Shown here one piece after another: positions 39,077 through 48,164 of a stretch of 64,000 nucleotides of DNA (its first letter is position 1; each line of letters starts with the position of its first letter). Below the pieces are notes generated by a model. It had not been told where the DNA came from. It ran no database searches and saw only the letters and a list, made by a program, of their open reading frames with translations. Made by a program: the position numbers and the translations under genes. This stretch comes from Sulfuricurvum sp. 17-40-25 (lineage in GTDB: Bacteria > Campylobacterota > Campylobacteria > Campylobacterales > Sulfurimonadaceae). The stretch is from the NCBI GenBank assembly GCA_002282015.1, contig NCIJ01000001.1, positions 186,001 through 250,000 on the forward strand, written 5' to 3'.

Positions 39077-40359
39077 TAGGAACCTTTGTAAGATTTTTGG
39101 GTTGGTGGAGATTGGTCGTCATTTTGGTTGGTTAAAAAACTCATAGCCCCTATCAATGAATCCGCTCTTAGCGGATCAGAGGCATCACGCATCCGTTGTG
39201 CAAAAGGGTGTAAAAAACGCTTTAGCGCTTGTTGCGTCGCTTTGTGAACTGCCGCTTCATGTTCTTTTGGAATAAATCCCTTGTTCATAACTCGCTGGGT
39301 TTCACTAAGGGCACAACGGTAAGCCGATTCATACATCGTTTTGATCAACGGCTCAATACTTAATGCTTTAAGCCATTCAAAAAAAGCAGTACTTTGACGA
39401 CCGATCACCACAAAGGAAGCCCGTGCCTCATCTTCTCGCAAAGCGATATTGGTCGATACGATCTCTTTGAGGTCATCAATACGGTACACATGTATCCCAA
39501 ACGATTCATTCTCGTACTCGATATCTCTAGGTACCGCCATATCAAACCAATAACGATCAAAACTGCACGTTTCAATCATCTCTTCATCGATAATCGGGGT
39601 AAGAGAGCCTGTGGCCGTAAAGAGAAGCTGGTATTCATTGACTGCAATGTCTAGTTCTTCAAACGATCGAACATTGACATTGCATTCTTTGGCTATTTCT
39701 TCGGCCTTACTAAAGGTGCGATTCATGATCGTGACTTTGGCACCGTGTGCATTCAAATGCTTACACGTGATAACCGACATCTCACCCGAGCCTATCACCA
39801 GTGCGCTCATACCACTAAGCGATCCGCAACATTCGCGTGCCTTACTCACAGCAACACTTGCTACTGAGACTGGTTTGGACGAGATCTCGGTTACATTACG
39901 TATTTCCGCTGCACATTTCTGGGCAAACTGCATGGCTCTGGTGATTTTCAGTCCACAAAACGCATGTTCCAGTGACAGTTTAAATGCGTCTTTGAGCTGT
40001 CCTGCTATTTGTGTTTCCCCAACTACCATCGAATCCAGTGAACTGGCAACACTAAATAAATGGTGAATCGCACCGTAGTCATCAAGGATATCCCCTCGCA
40101 TTCTGAGCTCATCGAGTGCAAAATGAGAATGTGCTGAGAGCAAAGAGAGAAGATAATCGCTTGCATCCTCAATATGAGTGCAACTGCAAAATATTTCGAT
40201 TCTATTGCACGTCGAGAGGATCATGGATTCACTGATGTGGGGATGGGTGTTGATTTTTTCCATCATATCAATTTTTGCCGCATCGTTCACAAACGCCAAT
40301 TTCTCACGTTGAGCAAGAGTTGAGTTCTTATGGGAAAAACTGATGATGAGATAGTGCAT
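39076..40359 (-). CDS. hemA: Glutamyl-tRNA reductase
   Basis: First enzyme of C5-pathway heme synthesis: reduces Glu-tRNA to glutamate-1-semialdehyde. 427 residues: catalytic domain with nucleophile Cys51 in [15 protein letters not shown]-binding domain with [11 protein letters not shown] near 185 and [15 protein letters not shown], and a helical dimerisation domain (about 320-415). It lies between polyprenyl synthase and proS, sharing a base with each neighbour. Together with hemC four genes downstream it gives the operon a heme theme. Confidence 0.97.
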   Translation of the reverse strand: MHYLIISFSHKNSTLAQREKLAFVNDAAKIDMMEKINTHPHISESMILSTCNRIEIFCSCTHIEDASDYLLSLLSAHSHFALDELRMRGDILDDYGAIHHLFSVASSLDSMVVGETQIAGQLKDAFKLSLEHAFCGLKITRAMQFAQKCAAEIRNVTEISSKPVSVASVAVSKARECCGSLSGMSALVIGSGEMSVITCKHLNAHGAKVTIMNRTFSKAEEIAKECNVNVRSFEELDIAVNEYQLLFTATGSLTPIIDEEMIETCSFDRYWFDMAVPRDIEYENESFGIHVYRIDDLKEIVSTNIALREDEARASFVVIGRQSTAFFEWLKALSIEPLIKTMYESAYRCALSETQRVMNKGFIPKEHEAAVHKATQQALKRFLHPFAQRMRDASDPLRADSLIGAMSFLTNQNDDQSPPTQKSYKGS

Positions 40360-41261
40360 TAATGACTTCTTTGCATCACAGAGGTAATGATGGCACGCAA
40401 AGCATCCTCATCACCAATAACACTCAAAGCTTCATCACATAGCTCCTGTGCTCTTTCATAGGAACGTGCAATAATTCCATACTCACTCATCGCTTTAAAA
40501 AGCCATTGCTTTTCTGAAGTTTCCAGCACTCTTCCGTGACATCCCATCAGCTTCTTTTGCTCTGAGCTATCCAATACGTCATATAAATCCATATAGGGTA
40601 AGGTTGTCTTCCCCTCCACAAAATCATTCAATGCAGGTTTCCCCAAAGTTTCTTCATTTCCGACAATGTCTAAAATATCATCTACAATTTGAAATGCCAA
40701 ACCTAAATTTTTACCGTAAACGCCGTATGCATTGGCATCTTTGCCCTCGAGCAGTGCGGCACAATAAGCGCATGATTCGATCAGTGTCGCCGTTTTTAGG
40801 TACAGCATCTTAAGATATAAATCGCGATCCAGATTAAACTGCTGTCCCATCTCAACATCCATCATCTCACCCACGGAGAGTTGTGTGACCGATTGTGCAA
40901 TGGTTCGAGCAATCTCAGGGTCAAACGCAGTCAATGCACTAAAAGCTTTGGAGTATAAAATATCCCCTAACATAATGGCTACTTTACTGCCATGCGTCGC
41001 ATTCACAGACTCAACACCACGACGGAGCATCGCCTCATCGATCACGTCATCATGCAGTAAACTCGCAGCATGGATAAGTTCCACAATCGCACCCAATCGC
41101 GCGGCATCAGGATGAGTGGGAGCAATAGTGAGGATCAATCGTGCTCGTAAACGTTTCCCTCCGGAAAGTTTTAAGAACAGCTGCGTTGCTTGTGGGAAAT
41201 CAACTTCCTCTACGAGTTCGCGAATAATGGTTTCAACACGTTCTAACATCACGTAATTCAT
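40359..41261 (-). CDS. Polyprenyl diphosphate synthase (respiratory quinone side chain)
   Basis: Trans-prenyltransferase that extends isoprenoid diphosphates, here probably for the menaquinone tail. 300 residues. The first Asp-rich motif is Asp71-Asp72-Val-Ile-Asp75 in SLLHDDVIDEAMLRRG, the second Asp194-Asp195-Ile-Leu-Asp198 in AFQIVDDILD. The residues just before the first motif (ASLLH) lack bulky aromatics, consistent with a long-chain product. It overlaps the secreted-protein gene upstream by 4 bases. IspB-type octaprenyl synthase is the closest label, but chain length cannot be read directly. Confidence 0.92.
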   Translation of the reverse strand: MNYVMLERVETIIRELVEEVDFPQATQLFLKLSGGKRLRARLILTIAPTHPDAARLGAIVELIHAASLLHDDVIDEAMLRRGVESVNATHGSKVAIMLGDILYSKAFSALTAFDPEIARTIAQSVTQLSVGEMMDVEMGQQFNLDRDLYLKMLYLKTATLIESCAYCAALLEGKDANAYGVYGKNLGLAFQIVDDILDIVGNEETLGKPALNDFVEGKTTLPYMDLYDVLDSSEQKKLMGCHGRVLETSEKQWLFKAMSEYGIIARSYERAQELCDEALSVIGDEDALRAIITSVMQRSH

Positions 41262-41662
41262 TTCTCCGTTAAATAATCCAACACAACCCGCTTCTCTTTA
41301 TCAAAAAGCAAGAGATCAAACTGTGCTTTTTTCGCACCTTCATCAAACTTTTTGAAAACAACGATAGCATACACCGCATCACGTTCACTTTTGAGTGCGG
41401 GTAAAAGCTGTTTTCGAAAACTTTGATTCGTATATCCTGCATATAAAACATGCTGTCCCACAAATCGATCAAAGCTCTCATGGACGATCAATGCTTTATC
41501 GGTGTAAAGCGTCCATCTCCAGGTCAGCAGTCTCTCCTGCCCTTCGCTTTTGACCATTATTTTGATCATCTCATCTTTTGCCACGTTAAACGTTTTCATT
41601 TCTCCCCACGGTGCGGCTTTTAGGGATACAAAAAGCAAACACAAACAAAAGATTCTAAGCAT
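41258..41662 (-). CDS. Small secreted protein of unknown function
   Basis: 134 residues, not assigned to a family. A signal peptide (about 1-16, MLRIFCLCLLFVSLKAAP) is followed by a compact beta-rich domain (RLLTWRWTLYTDKALIVHESFDRFVGQHVLY) ending LFDKEKRVVLDYLTEK. The two cysteines are in the signal peptide and could make it a lipoprotein only if cleaved at Cys8, which lacks a proper lipobox. It is the first gene of the eight-gene run and overlaps the polyprenyl synthase by 4 bases. A promoter with extended -10 lies 32 bases upstream. Confidence 0.75.
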   Translation of the reverse strand: MLRIFCLCLLFVSLKAAPWGEMKTFNVAKDEMIKIMVKSEGQERLLTWRWTLYTDKALIVHESFDRFVGQHVLYAGYTNQSFRKQLLPALKSERDAVYAIVVFKKFDEGAKKAQFDLLLFDKEKRVVLDYLTEK

Positions 41663-41693
41663 GCGAGAGCTGCTCCCATATAAAAAAGGCGAT

Positions 41694-41702
41694 TATAGCA
41701 TA
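41694..41702 (-). promoter_or_regulatory. Extended -10 promoter of heme/quinone operon
   Basis: On the minus strand TGCTATAAT, a full extended -10 element, 32 bases before the start of the first gene at 41662. This is the only strong promoter signal seen ahead of the eight overlapping genes 41662 to 33402. Confidence 0.55.
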
Positions 41703-41841
41703 ATGAAAATAAAGTGGCAGGCTAGAGGCTAATAGAGCTATACGTTTGTCTAATGCTTTTCCTATTCAACAATTACCTTTATCGTATGCATACTTTTAAA
41801 ACTTTTTATCTTTATATTGCGACAAGCATGTAATATAAGGT

Positions 41842-42129
41842 TTAATTTTGATATGCCCTCTGACGGAATACTGTCAAAATATGAACTGTATTTTCGCGTA
41901 TCTGAAATACGATTGTGTAGCCCTTATAAATCAAGTCCCTAACATCAACATGGTCCATATAAAGGCTTGGTCTACAACGGTGAGGCAGTGTGGAGAGAGA
42001 TGATAAAGTCTCCTTTAATTCATTTGTGAATTTGGTCGCTTTATTTTTAGAGTCTTGTTCAGAGATATATTTATAAATAGCCATTAAATCACTGATAGCT
42101 TCTGGTTCGACGATAACTTCATACGTCAT
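41842..42129 (-). CDS. RelE/ParE-type toxin
   Basis: 95-residue toxin of the RelE/ParE superfamily. The N-terminal helices (VEPEAISDLMAIYKYISEQDSKNKATKF) and C-terminal strands (VRDLIYKGYTIVFQIRENTVHILTVFRQR) match ParE, which poisons DNA gyrase; RelE relatives cleave mRNA instead. The conserved end HILTVFRQR is typical of the plasmid-stabilisation group. It starts on the last base of the antitoxin stop codon (TAATG), the usual coupled order antitoxin-toxin. Target not proven. Confidence 0.88.
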   Translation of the reverse strand: MTYEVIVEPEAISDLMAIYKYISEQDSKNKATKFTNELKETLSSLSTLPHRCRPSLYMDHVDVRDLIYKGYTIVFQIRENTVHILTVFRQRAYQN

Positions 42130-42350
42130 TACGAATGAAGTACTTTATCTATGGCTGTGTTAAGATCAACACCCTCATTATTTGGTATATTATTTATCGC
42201 TCTCGACACTTTACGCTTGGCTTCTTCAAAAGAAATATTCATGATGTCTTCATCAGAAACTATTTCAATTTTTTCTTTAGGTAAAATTTGAAGAAAACCG
42301 ATGAGTTTATCATAGATACTATCATCAATATTTAAATGAATTGAATGCAT
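42129..42350 (-). CDS. Antitoxin of ParE-type pair
   Basis: 73-residue partner upstream of the toxin. An N-terminal beta strand and helix (SIHLNIDDSIYDKLIGFL) could form a ribbon-helix-helix or PHD-like DNA-binding part, followed by an acidic, likely flexible region (EIVSDEDIMNISFEEAKRKV) that would wrap the toxin. AGGAG lies seven bases before ATG, and a -10 box is at 42377-42382. Such antitoxins usually repress their own promoter. Named by position and size more than by a clear family match. Confidence 0.8.
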   Translation of the reverse strand: MHSIHLNIDDSIYDKLIGFLQILPKEKIEIVSDEDIMNISFEEAKRKVSRAINNIPNNEGVDLNTAIDKVLHS

Positions 42351-42376
42351 TTCAAACTCCTGTACATGGTATGAGC

Positions 42377-42382
42377 ATTATA
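42377..42382 (-). promoter_or_regulatory. -10 box of toxin-antitoxin pair
   Basis: Minus-strand TATAAT 27 bases upstream of the antitoxin ATG, inside the 68-base gap to the FtsL-like gene. The nearby TACCATGTA is a short imperfect dyad that could be the self-repression site. Confidence 0.4.
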
Positions 42383-42418
42383 GCTTATTCAATGTTTGAC
42401 ACTTTTAAAAACAACTGT

Positions 42419-42700
42419 CTAATACAACGTGTCCAAAATTTTACTTTTATACAGCATGGTTTCAACTTTGGAATGGATGATGCGGTTCTCTTCTTTTAGG
42501 GCATCATGTTCACGATTAAGCGTTGAAATTTCGCGACTTTTAAAATAGATCTGTGTTTGAATAAATATTTTTGGAAATACGAAGATGAGAACTAAAAATA
42601 TACCTACAAAAACATTACGTAAGAACTGAATACCCATTGTATCATCGGGTACAATAATCTCCTGCGTTGCTTCTAAAATTTCGTCTTTGTCACTCATCAT
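42419..42700 (-). CDS. FtsL-like single-pass coiled-coil protein
   Basis: 93 residues: a short acidic cytoplasmic part (1-25), one transmembrane helix (about 29-46, FVGIFLVLIFVFPKIFIQTQ) and a C-terminal coiled coil (about 52-85, REISTLNREHDALKEENRIIHSKVET). This is the shape of the divisome protein FtsL, which joins FtsB and FtsQ in the septum. It starts 8 bases after rsmH, exactly where ftsL sits in most bacteria. FtsL diverges so fast that position and topology carry the call. A DUF or FtsB-like label is possible. Confidence 0.65.
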   Translation of the reverse strand: MMSDKDEILEATQEIIVPDDTMGIQFLRNVFVGIFLVLIFVFPKIFIQTQIYFKSREISTLNREHDALKEENRIIHSKVETMLYKSKILDTLY

Positions 42701-42708
42701 AAAAAAAC

Positions 42709-43629
42709 CTATCTGTTTATCTCAAAAATTCGCATTTTAGCGCTTCGACTTCGAGAGTTTGAACGCAGTTCATCCTCTTGAGCAGTCAAAGGCTTCTTTG
42801 TTATCACTTTACCTATTGAATTATTATTTCCGCAGGTACATCGCATCGCATCATCGGGGCAAATACAATTTTTAGCCCATGCTGTAAAACGCTGTTTTAC
42901 AATCCGATCTTCCAACGAATGAAACGTAATGATAGCTACACGAAGAGACTTCTGCGGGCCATGTTCAATACCATCCAAGAGTCGTGTCAATTCACCCAAT
43001 TCATCATTAACTTCGATACGAATTGCTTGCATTACCAAGGTCGAGGGATGAATTTTCTTACCCCTTGGCATCAAATGAAAAATAGCATCTGAGAGCTGTT
43101 TTGCCGATTCAAACGGACGTTTTTGAACAATTGCTTGCGCTACTTGTTTCGCGTTAGTCACTTCACCGTATTCGCGTAAAATATGCTCAAGAGCACTTTG
43201 TGAATACTCATTGACCACTTCACTTGCACACAAAGACGCGTTAGTATCCATACGCATATCAAGCGTATCGCTTTCGTATGAAAACCCTCGTTCTCTCACA
43301 TCAAGCTGCAGTGATGATACCCCTATATCGGCCAAAATCCCGCAAACTTGATGAGTATACTCATTTAAAAGTGTCCCAGCAACCTCTGAAAAACGCCCCT
43401 GTCGAATGCTAACACGATCTCCATAGACCTCCAAACGCTGGGTCGAAAAAGCAATCGCCGTAGAGTCTTGATCAATCCCTATTAAATGCCGTTTTTCATT
43501 AGCATCCAATAACAAAGAAGTATGTCCGCCATAGCCAAGCGTGCAATCAATAATAATCCCCTCATCACACGCACTAAATGCTTCTGTCACTTCACGATAC
43601 AAAACAGGAATATGAGGGGATTTTTGCAC
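42709..43629 (-). CDS. rsmH: 16S rRNA (cytosine1402-N4)-methyltransferase
   Basis: Adds a methyl group to C1402 in the decoding centre of 16S rRNA using S-adenosylmethionine. I place the start at the GTG at 43629 (306 residues), with GAAGG seven bases upstream and the family N-terminus (HIPVLYREVTEAF). The frame stays open to a GTG at 43656, but a -10 box at 43658-43663 would put transcription start inside that extension. The SAM site is DCTLGYGGHTSLLL, and IGIDQDSTAI is motif II. It leads the division genes divergently from the PpiD-ftsA-ftsZ run. Confidence 0.95.
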   Translation of the reverse strand: MQKSPHIPVLYREVTEAFSACDEGIIIDCTLGYGGHTSLLLDANEKRHLIGIDQDSTAIAFSTQRLEVYGDRVSIRQGRFSEVAGTLLNEYTHQVCGILADIGVSSLQLDVRERGFSYESDTLDMRMDTNASLCASEVVNEYSQSALEHILREYGEVTNAKQVAQAIVQKRPFESAKQLSDAIFHLMPRGKKIHPSTLVMQAIRIEVNDELGELTRLLDGIEHGPQKSLRVAIITFHSLEDRIVKQRFTAWAKNCICPDDAMRCTCGNNNSIGKVITKKPLTAQEDELRSNSRSRSAKMRIFEINR

Positions 43630-43657
43630 AGGTCTACCTTCAGATTTTAGTGTCACT

Positions 43658-43663
43658 ATTATA
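43658..43663 (-). promoter_or_regulatory. -10 box of rsmH
   Basis: Minus-strand TATAAT, 29 bases ahead of the chosen GTG start at 43629. It predicts transcription starting near 43651, which rules out the longer reading frame. Confidence 0.5.
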
Positions 43664-43895
43664 ACGTCAACTCGTTTAAAACACTCTCTATCAAATCAAA
43701 AATACAACCCAATTCAATTATTGTATAACATCGTGAGCCTATATTTTACTGGAGTTATTACTCAAATCTAACCTTTTTTTGCCTTTTTATCACTAACAAC
43801 CGTTATCCCTCCTCTATATTCATCGAAGTTTAATGGTAAAAGCAATAAAATATCCAAATTCTACACTCTAAAATGAGTTAAAGGCCTATATAATT

Positions 43896-45230
43896 ATGAT
43901 TACTTGGATGCAACACCACCGAAAATACCTCGTTATTACGATTTGGATTTCAACAATCGCTTTTATTGGAGCTGGATTTGTTGGATGGGGCCAATACAGT
44001 TATGGAGACAAAGCAAGTGCCGTTGCAAAAGTCGGCGACATCTCCATCACTGCTGAAGAACTTCAAAAAACGTACTCCAATCTTTTTAATCAATACAATC
44101 AACTTTTTCAAGGTAAAATGGATGAAAAGCAGGCTCAACAGTTTGGCTTGCAACGCCAAGCACTTAAAAGCCTAGTAGATCAAGCATTGATACTTAATCT
44201 AGCCGAAAGTTACAAGATCACCGTGAGCGATAAAGAGCTCTTTAACCTGATTAAAGATCAAAAGGCCTTTTCTAAAGCAGGCGCTTTTGATAAAGAAGTG
44301 TATGCCCAAGTCTTAAGTCAAAATCATCTAACGATTCAAGAATACGAAACAGGAATGCGCAAAGAACTTCTGATTCAAAAAACACTCTATCTCTTTACTC
44401 CAGCAGCAAGAACACTTGAAATAAATAGCCTTGCATCAGCTATGGGTGTTGCAGACAAGATTGAATACAAACTCTTAACTCCAAATATGGTTTCTATAGC
44501 TACTGATGAAACTGGTCTTAAAGCATACTGGGAAAAGAATCAAAATAATTTCAAAAAAGAGGCATCGTATGACCTTTCAATAATTCGTATGGGCAACCAA
44601 GCTACACAAAACGATGCCCTTCGTCGCTATATCGATTTCAAAAAAGGGTCACTTGATCCTAGTGTAGATGTCAGCAAAATAACGGTTACTTCACAAAATA
44701 ATCTCTTTACTCCTGAACTCTTCAAAGAGATCACTTCTCTAACAACAAATAAACCTTTCTTGAAACCAAGAAAACTAGGAAATGAATTTATTATCATTAA
44801 GCTAGACGCTTTAAATCCTGCAACCACTAAGACCTACGAAGAAGCAAAACCGGAAGCTAACGCTTACTATCAAAATGAAATGAAAAAAAGCAAACTTCAA
44901 GAGTTAGCACAAAACAGTTATAAAACATTTACCGGAAATGTGAGTGATTTCATAATTCATGCAAAAAGTCCTAGTCTTAGTGGTTTGTCAGCTGAAGAAT
45001 CAACTGAATTTACGGATAAACTCTTTACGTCCAAACAAAAACGAGGGTTTTTAACTTTGAAAAGTGGAAACGTCATTCTCTATAACGTTTTGGAACAAAA
45101 GTTGCTACAAGACAAGACAGTAGCTGAAGAGAATATTGCGATGAAGCTAAAAGGAAATTTACTCAATCAAAAGCTCATGAAAATGCTTGAGAATAAGTAT
45201 CCAATAAAAATCTATGTAGAGGGGATTTGA
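43896..45230 (+). CDS. PpiD/SurA-like periplasmic chaperone
   Basis: 444-residue inner-membrane-anchored folding factor. A short cytoplasmic part, one transmembrane helix (about 12-32, VITIWISTIAFIGAGFVGWG) and then the SurA N-terminal-like helical domain (about 40-170, VAKVGDISITAEELQKTYSNL). A prolyl isomerase (parvulin) domain should follow, but residues 200-330 show no clear parvulin motif, so it may be degenerate and the protein a pure chaperone. Campylobacter has a similar gene in the same place before ftsA. Its stop codon overlaps the ftsA start region. Confidence 0.82.
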   Translation: MITWMQHHRKYLVITIWISTIAFIGAGFVGWGQYSYGDKASAVAKVGDISITAEELQKTYSNLFNQYNQLFQGKMDEKQAQQFGLQRQALKSLVDQALILNLAESYKITVSDKELFNLIKDQKAFSKAGAFDKEVYAQVLSQNHLTIQEYETGMRKELLIQKTLYLFTPAARTLEINSLASAMGVADKIEYKLLTPNMVSIATDETGLKAYWEKNQNNFKKEASYDLSIIRMGNQATQNDALRRYIDFKKGSLDPSVDVSKITVTSQNNLFTPELFKEITSLTTNKPFLKPRKLGNEFIIIKLDALNPATTKTYEEAKPEANAYYQNEMKKSKLQELAQNSYKTFTGNVSDFIIHAKSPSLSGLSAEESTEFTDKLFTSKQKRGFLTLKSGNVILYNVLEQKLLQDKTVAEENIAMKLKGNLLNQKLMKMLENKYPIKIYVEGI

Positions 45231-45232
45231 TT

Positions 45233-46648
45233 TTGAAACGAACGGTTTTAGCCATCGATATCGGTTCGACAAAAGTTTGTGCCATAATCGCCGAAATAGA
45301 GGATGACAATAGTGCTCAGATTATTGGAGCAGGTATTTCTAAAGCTCAAGGACTTCGTAAAGGAAGTATCACCAACATTGAGCTTGCTTCTAAATCTATC
45401 AAAGCTGCACTTAACGATGCACGACGGGTTGCGGGTACAGATATAAAAAGTGCTATTGTCACCATCTCAGGTGCCTATACCAAAAGTATTAACTCAAGCG
45501 GGATCGTGAATGTTCCCAACAGAGAGATAACCCTCAAAGAGATCAATCGTGTTATGCACACCTCTTTGTACAATGCCAATATCCCTAATGAGTTTGAAGT
45601 TCTTCATGCGCTTCCGTATAATTTTAAAGTAGACGATCAAGACTTTATCGAAGATCCTCTTGGAATGAATGCTGCACGTTTAGAAGTAGAGACCCATATC
45701 ATCACCACACAAAAATCAAATCTCAATAACTTACGTAAAGCGGTTAAAGCCGCCGGTGTAGATGTTGAGAGCATCGTGTTAAGCGGTTATGCATCTGCCA
45801 TCGCTGTATTAAACTTGGATGAAAAAGAGCTGGGTGCCGCAGTCGTCGATATGGGTGGGAATACGAGTAATATCGTTATCCATTCAGGACATGCAATCCG
45901 TTATAACGATTTTCTAGGTGTAGGTTCTAATCATATCACCAACGATTTATCGATGGCATTGCATACACCATTACAAACAGCAGATAATGTAAAAATGAAC
46001 TATGGGTCACTGTACACTCCAAGCAACGACCTTATCGAGCTTCCGGTTATCGGTGATGAAACCTCTACTCATGAAGTATCCCTTGAAGTCGTTCATAATG
46101 TCATCTATGCACGTGTAGAAGAGACCTTGATGATCATTGCACAATCCATTGAGAAAAGCGGTCTTAAAGACCATATGGGTGCAGGAATCGTTCTTACAGG
46201 AGGCTTTACTAAAATCGAAGGTCTTCGTGAACTCGCAGTTGCCATTTTAGACAATATGCCAGTACGTCTTGCTAAGCCATCTGATATGGGAGGATTATTC
46301 GATACCCTTCGTGATCCTTCATATTCAGGTGCTGTTGGCCTGATTAAATATTCAGCAGGTGGATACACACCGTATGAGATTGATGTCAATAAGCGAATGC
46401 GTCATGCGAGTGAAGAAGCTATTCACTATGAGGCACCTGTCATGGAAGAAGATTTAACAGATTTAGAGTCAACTTCTTTTCCATCGGCACCTGCTGCAAG
46501 CATAGCAAAAAACAGCGTACCTAAAAGTGAACCAAAAGCTAAAAATGACTCTTCCAAGATGGTCAACATCGGGTCAAATCCACACAAGCACGACGAACAA
46601 CCCAACCTATTTTCCAAGTTTTGGAATTGGGCAACACAATTATTTTAA
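45233..46648 (+). CDS. ftsA: Cell division protein FtsA
   Basis: Actin-like ATPase that anchors FtsZ to the membrane. The frame opens at a TTG (45227), but the TTG at 45233 has the better spacing to GAGGGG (eight bases) and I use it (471 residues). The phosphate-1 motif is LAIDIGSTKVCAI, phosphate-2 AAVVDMGGNTSNIV, and the adenosine motif GIVLTGGFTKIEGL. The very C-terminus (NLFSKFWNWATQLF) is the amphipathic membrane-targeting helix, preceded by a variable linker. It follows the PpiD-like gene and precedes ftsZ by 18 bases. Confidence 0.96.
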   Translation: MKRTVLAIDIGSTKVCAIIAEIEDDNSAQIIGAGISKAQGLRKGSITNIELASKSIKAALNDARRVAGTDIKSAIVTISGAYTKSINSSGIVNVPNREITLKEINRVMHTSLYNANIPNEFEVLHALPYNFKVDDQDFIEDPLGMNAARLEVETHIITTQKSNLNNLRKAVKAAGVDVESIVLSGYASAIAVLNLDEKELGAAVVDMGGNTSNIVIHSGHAIRYNDFLGVGSNHITNDLSMALHTPLQTADNVKMNYGSLYTPSNDLIELPVIGDETSTHEVSLEVVHNVIYARVEETLMIIAQSIEKSGLKDHMGAGIVLTGGFTKIEGLRELAVAILDNMPVRLAKPSDMGGLFDTLRDPSYSGAVGLIKYSAGGYTPYEIDVNKRMRHASEEAIHYEAPVMEEDLTDLESTSFPSAPAASIAKNSVPKSEPKAKNDSSKMVNIGSNPHKHDEQPNLFSKFWNWATQLF

Positions 46649-46666
46649 ACATATCAAGGAGCAAGC

Positions 46667-47797
46667 ATGGAACCATTTTCAATCAATGAATCATCAACAT
46701 TAACCGGAGCACGAATAGTAGCAGTCGGTGTCGGCGGCGGCGGCGGAAACATGATCGGATATATGCTAAAAGAGGAAATTCCTGGAATTGAACTCATTAT
46801 CGCAAATACCGATGCACAAGTCTTGGAGCAAGGATCTGCTGCAATCAAGATCCAGTTGGGTGCAAAACTAACCAAAGGGTTGGGCGCCGGGATGAAACCT
46901 GAGATCGGTAAAGAATCTGCTATTGAAAGTTACGAAGATCTACGTCGTGCTCTTGAAGGTGCGGATATCGTTTTTGTTGCTGCTGGTTTGGGTGGTGGAA
47001 CAGGAACGGGTGCTGCTCCAATTATCGCTAAGATCGCAAAAGAAGTCGGTGCATTGACCATTGCTGTTGTGACTAAGCCTTTCTCGTTCGAGGGACGTAA
47101 ACGTCTTAAGCTTGCTGAAGAAGGTCTTGAAGAACTAAAAAATGAGTCAGACTCTATCGTTGTTATCCCTAATGACAAATTGCTCTCGATCATTGATCCA
47201 AAGCTAGGGATCAAAGACAGCTTTAAAATCGTTGACAGTGTACTTGCTCGTGCTGTTAGCGGTACATCAGGTGTTATTCTTGCCAGTGGTGAAAATGACA
47301 TCAATCTTGACTTTGCTGACTTACGTACGGTTATGAGTCACCGTGGACTTGCTCTCATGGGTGTTGGCGAATACAAAGGGGATAATGCTGCCTATGAAGC
47401 CATCAAAAATGCTATCGAATCTCCATTATTAGACAATATGTCTATCAACGGTGCTCTTGGTGTGTTAGTACACTTTAACATGCACCCTGAATTTCCTTTT
47501 ATGGAACTCAGTGCTGCGATGGAAGTCGTTCAACAAAGCGTAGATGAAAGTGCTGAAGTTATTTTTGGTACGACTACGGATGAAAACCTTGCCCTTGATT
47601 TCATCCGTATTACACTTGTTGCTACTGGTTTTGAGAAAAAAGCGTCTCAAGGTATCAATAACTGCGAATTTGAAAACAAAGAAGCTGCAAGCGCTAAACC
47701 ACGTGTTGTTATCCGTGCTGCAGCTATGGTTTCTAATGGTGATTACAGCGAAGACTTCCTAGACGTTCCGACGTTTATGCGTCAGCAAAAAGATTAA
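46667..47797 (+). CDS. ftsZ: Cell division protein FtsZ
   Basis: Tubulin-like GTPase that forms the division ring. 376 residues: GTP-binding tubulin signature GGGTGTGAAP at 109-118, T7 synergy loop NLDFADLRTVM with catalytic Asp, and the C-terminal tail DVPTFMRQQKD, which matches the conserved peptide (DxPxFLR) that binds FtsA. CAAGGAG lies before ATG. It closes the division run, followed 12 bases later by a J-domain gene. Confidence 0.98.
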   Translation: MEPFSINESSTLTGARIVAVGVGGGGGNMIGYMLKEEIPGIELIIANTDAQVLEQGSAAIKIQLGAKLTKGLGAGMKPEIGKESAIESYEDLRRALEGADIVFVAAGLGGGTGTGAAPIIAKIAKEVGALTIAVVTKPFSFEGRKRLKLAEEGLEELKNESDSIVVIPNDKLLSIIDPKLGIKDSFKIVDSVLARAVSGTSGVILASGENDINLDFADLRTVMSHRGLALMGVGEYKGDNAAYEAIKNAIESPLLDNMSINGALGVLVHFNMHPEFPFMELSAAMEVVQQSVDESAEVIFGTTTDENLALDFIRITLVATGFEKKASQGINNCEFENKEAASAKPRVVIRAAAMVSNGDYSEDFLDVPTFMRQQKD

Positions 47798-47809
47798 TAA
47801 CCCTGTTCC

Positions 47810-48100
47810 ATGCTCTCCTTTGACACGCTCATAAAGGCCAAAACGCTCCTTGGTCTGAGTGATCGGGTCACCCTCCCTGAAATCAAATCACGCTACAAAA
47901 TGATGATGAAACAATGGCATCCCGACAAGCACCCCAATGATCTAGAAACCGCTCATGCCATGAGTACACAAATCAACGAAGCCTACGCAACGATTCTAGA
48001 TTACTGCTCTAAATATGAATACAATTTTGATGAGAATTATTTAAAAGAAAAAACTGTCACTCCGCAAGAGTGGTGGGCTAAGAGATTTGGGGGAAGATAG
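47810..48100 (+). CDS. J-domain protein (DnaJ-like co-chaperone)
   Basis: 96-residue protein made almost only of a J domain, the module that stimulates DnaK ATPase. The HPD motif is His37-Pro38-Asp39 in KQWHPDKHPND, between helices II and III. No zinc-finger or substrate-binding region follows; the tail (TVTPQEWWAKRFGGR) is short. Its position after ftsZ suggests co-expression with division genes, but a specific client is unknown. Confidence 0.9.
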   Translation: MLSFDTLIKAKTLLGLSDRVTLPEIKSRYKMMMKQWHPDKHPNDLETAHAMSTQINEAYATILDYCSKYEYNFDENYLKEKTVTPQEWWAKRFGGR

Positions 48101-48164
48101 TATAGGTAAAAGTGCGGTTTACTGCACATGAGCCTTGCGCTGAGCAAAACTAAGTGTTAGCGTA

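Noticed and set aside
42129-42350. Toxin-antitoxin pair as sign of a larger mobile element
   Set aside because: No integrase, direct repeats or tRNA gene flank it; it looks like a lone module.
43629-43656. Nine-residue N-terminal extension of RsmH
   Set aside because: A consensus -10 box directly upstream would place the mRNA start inside the extension.
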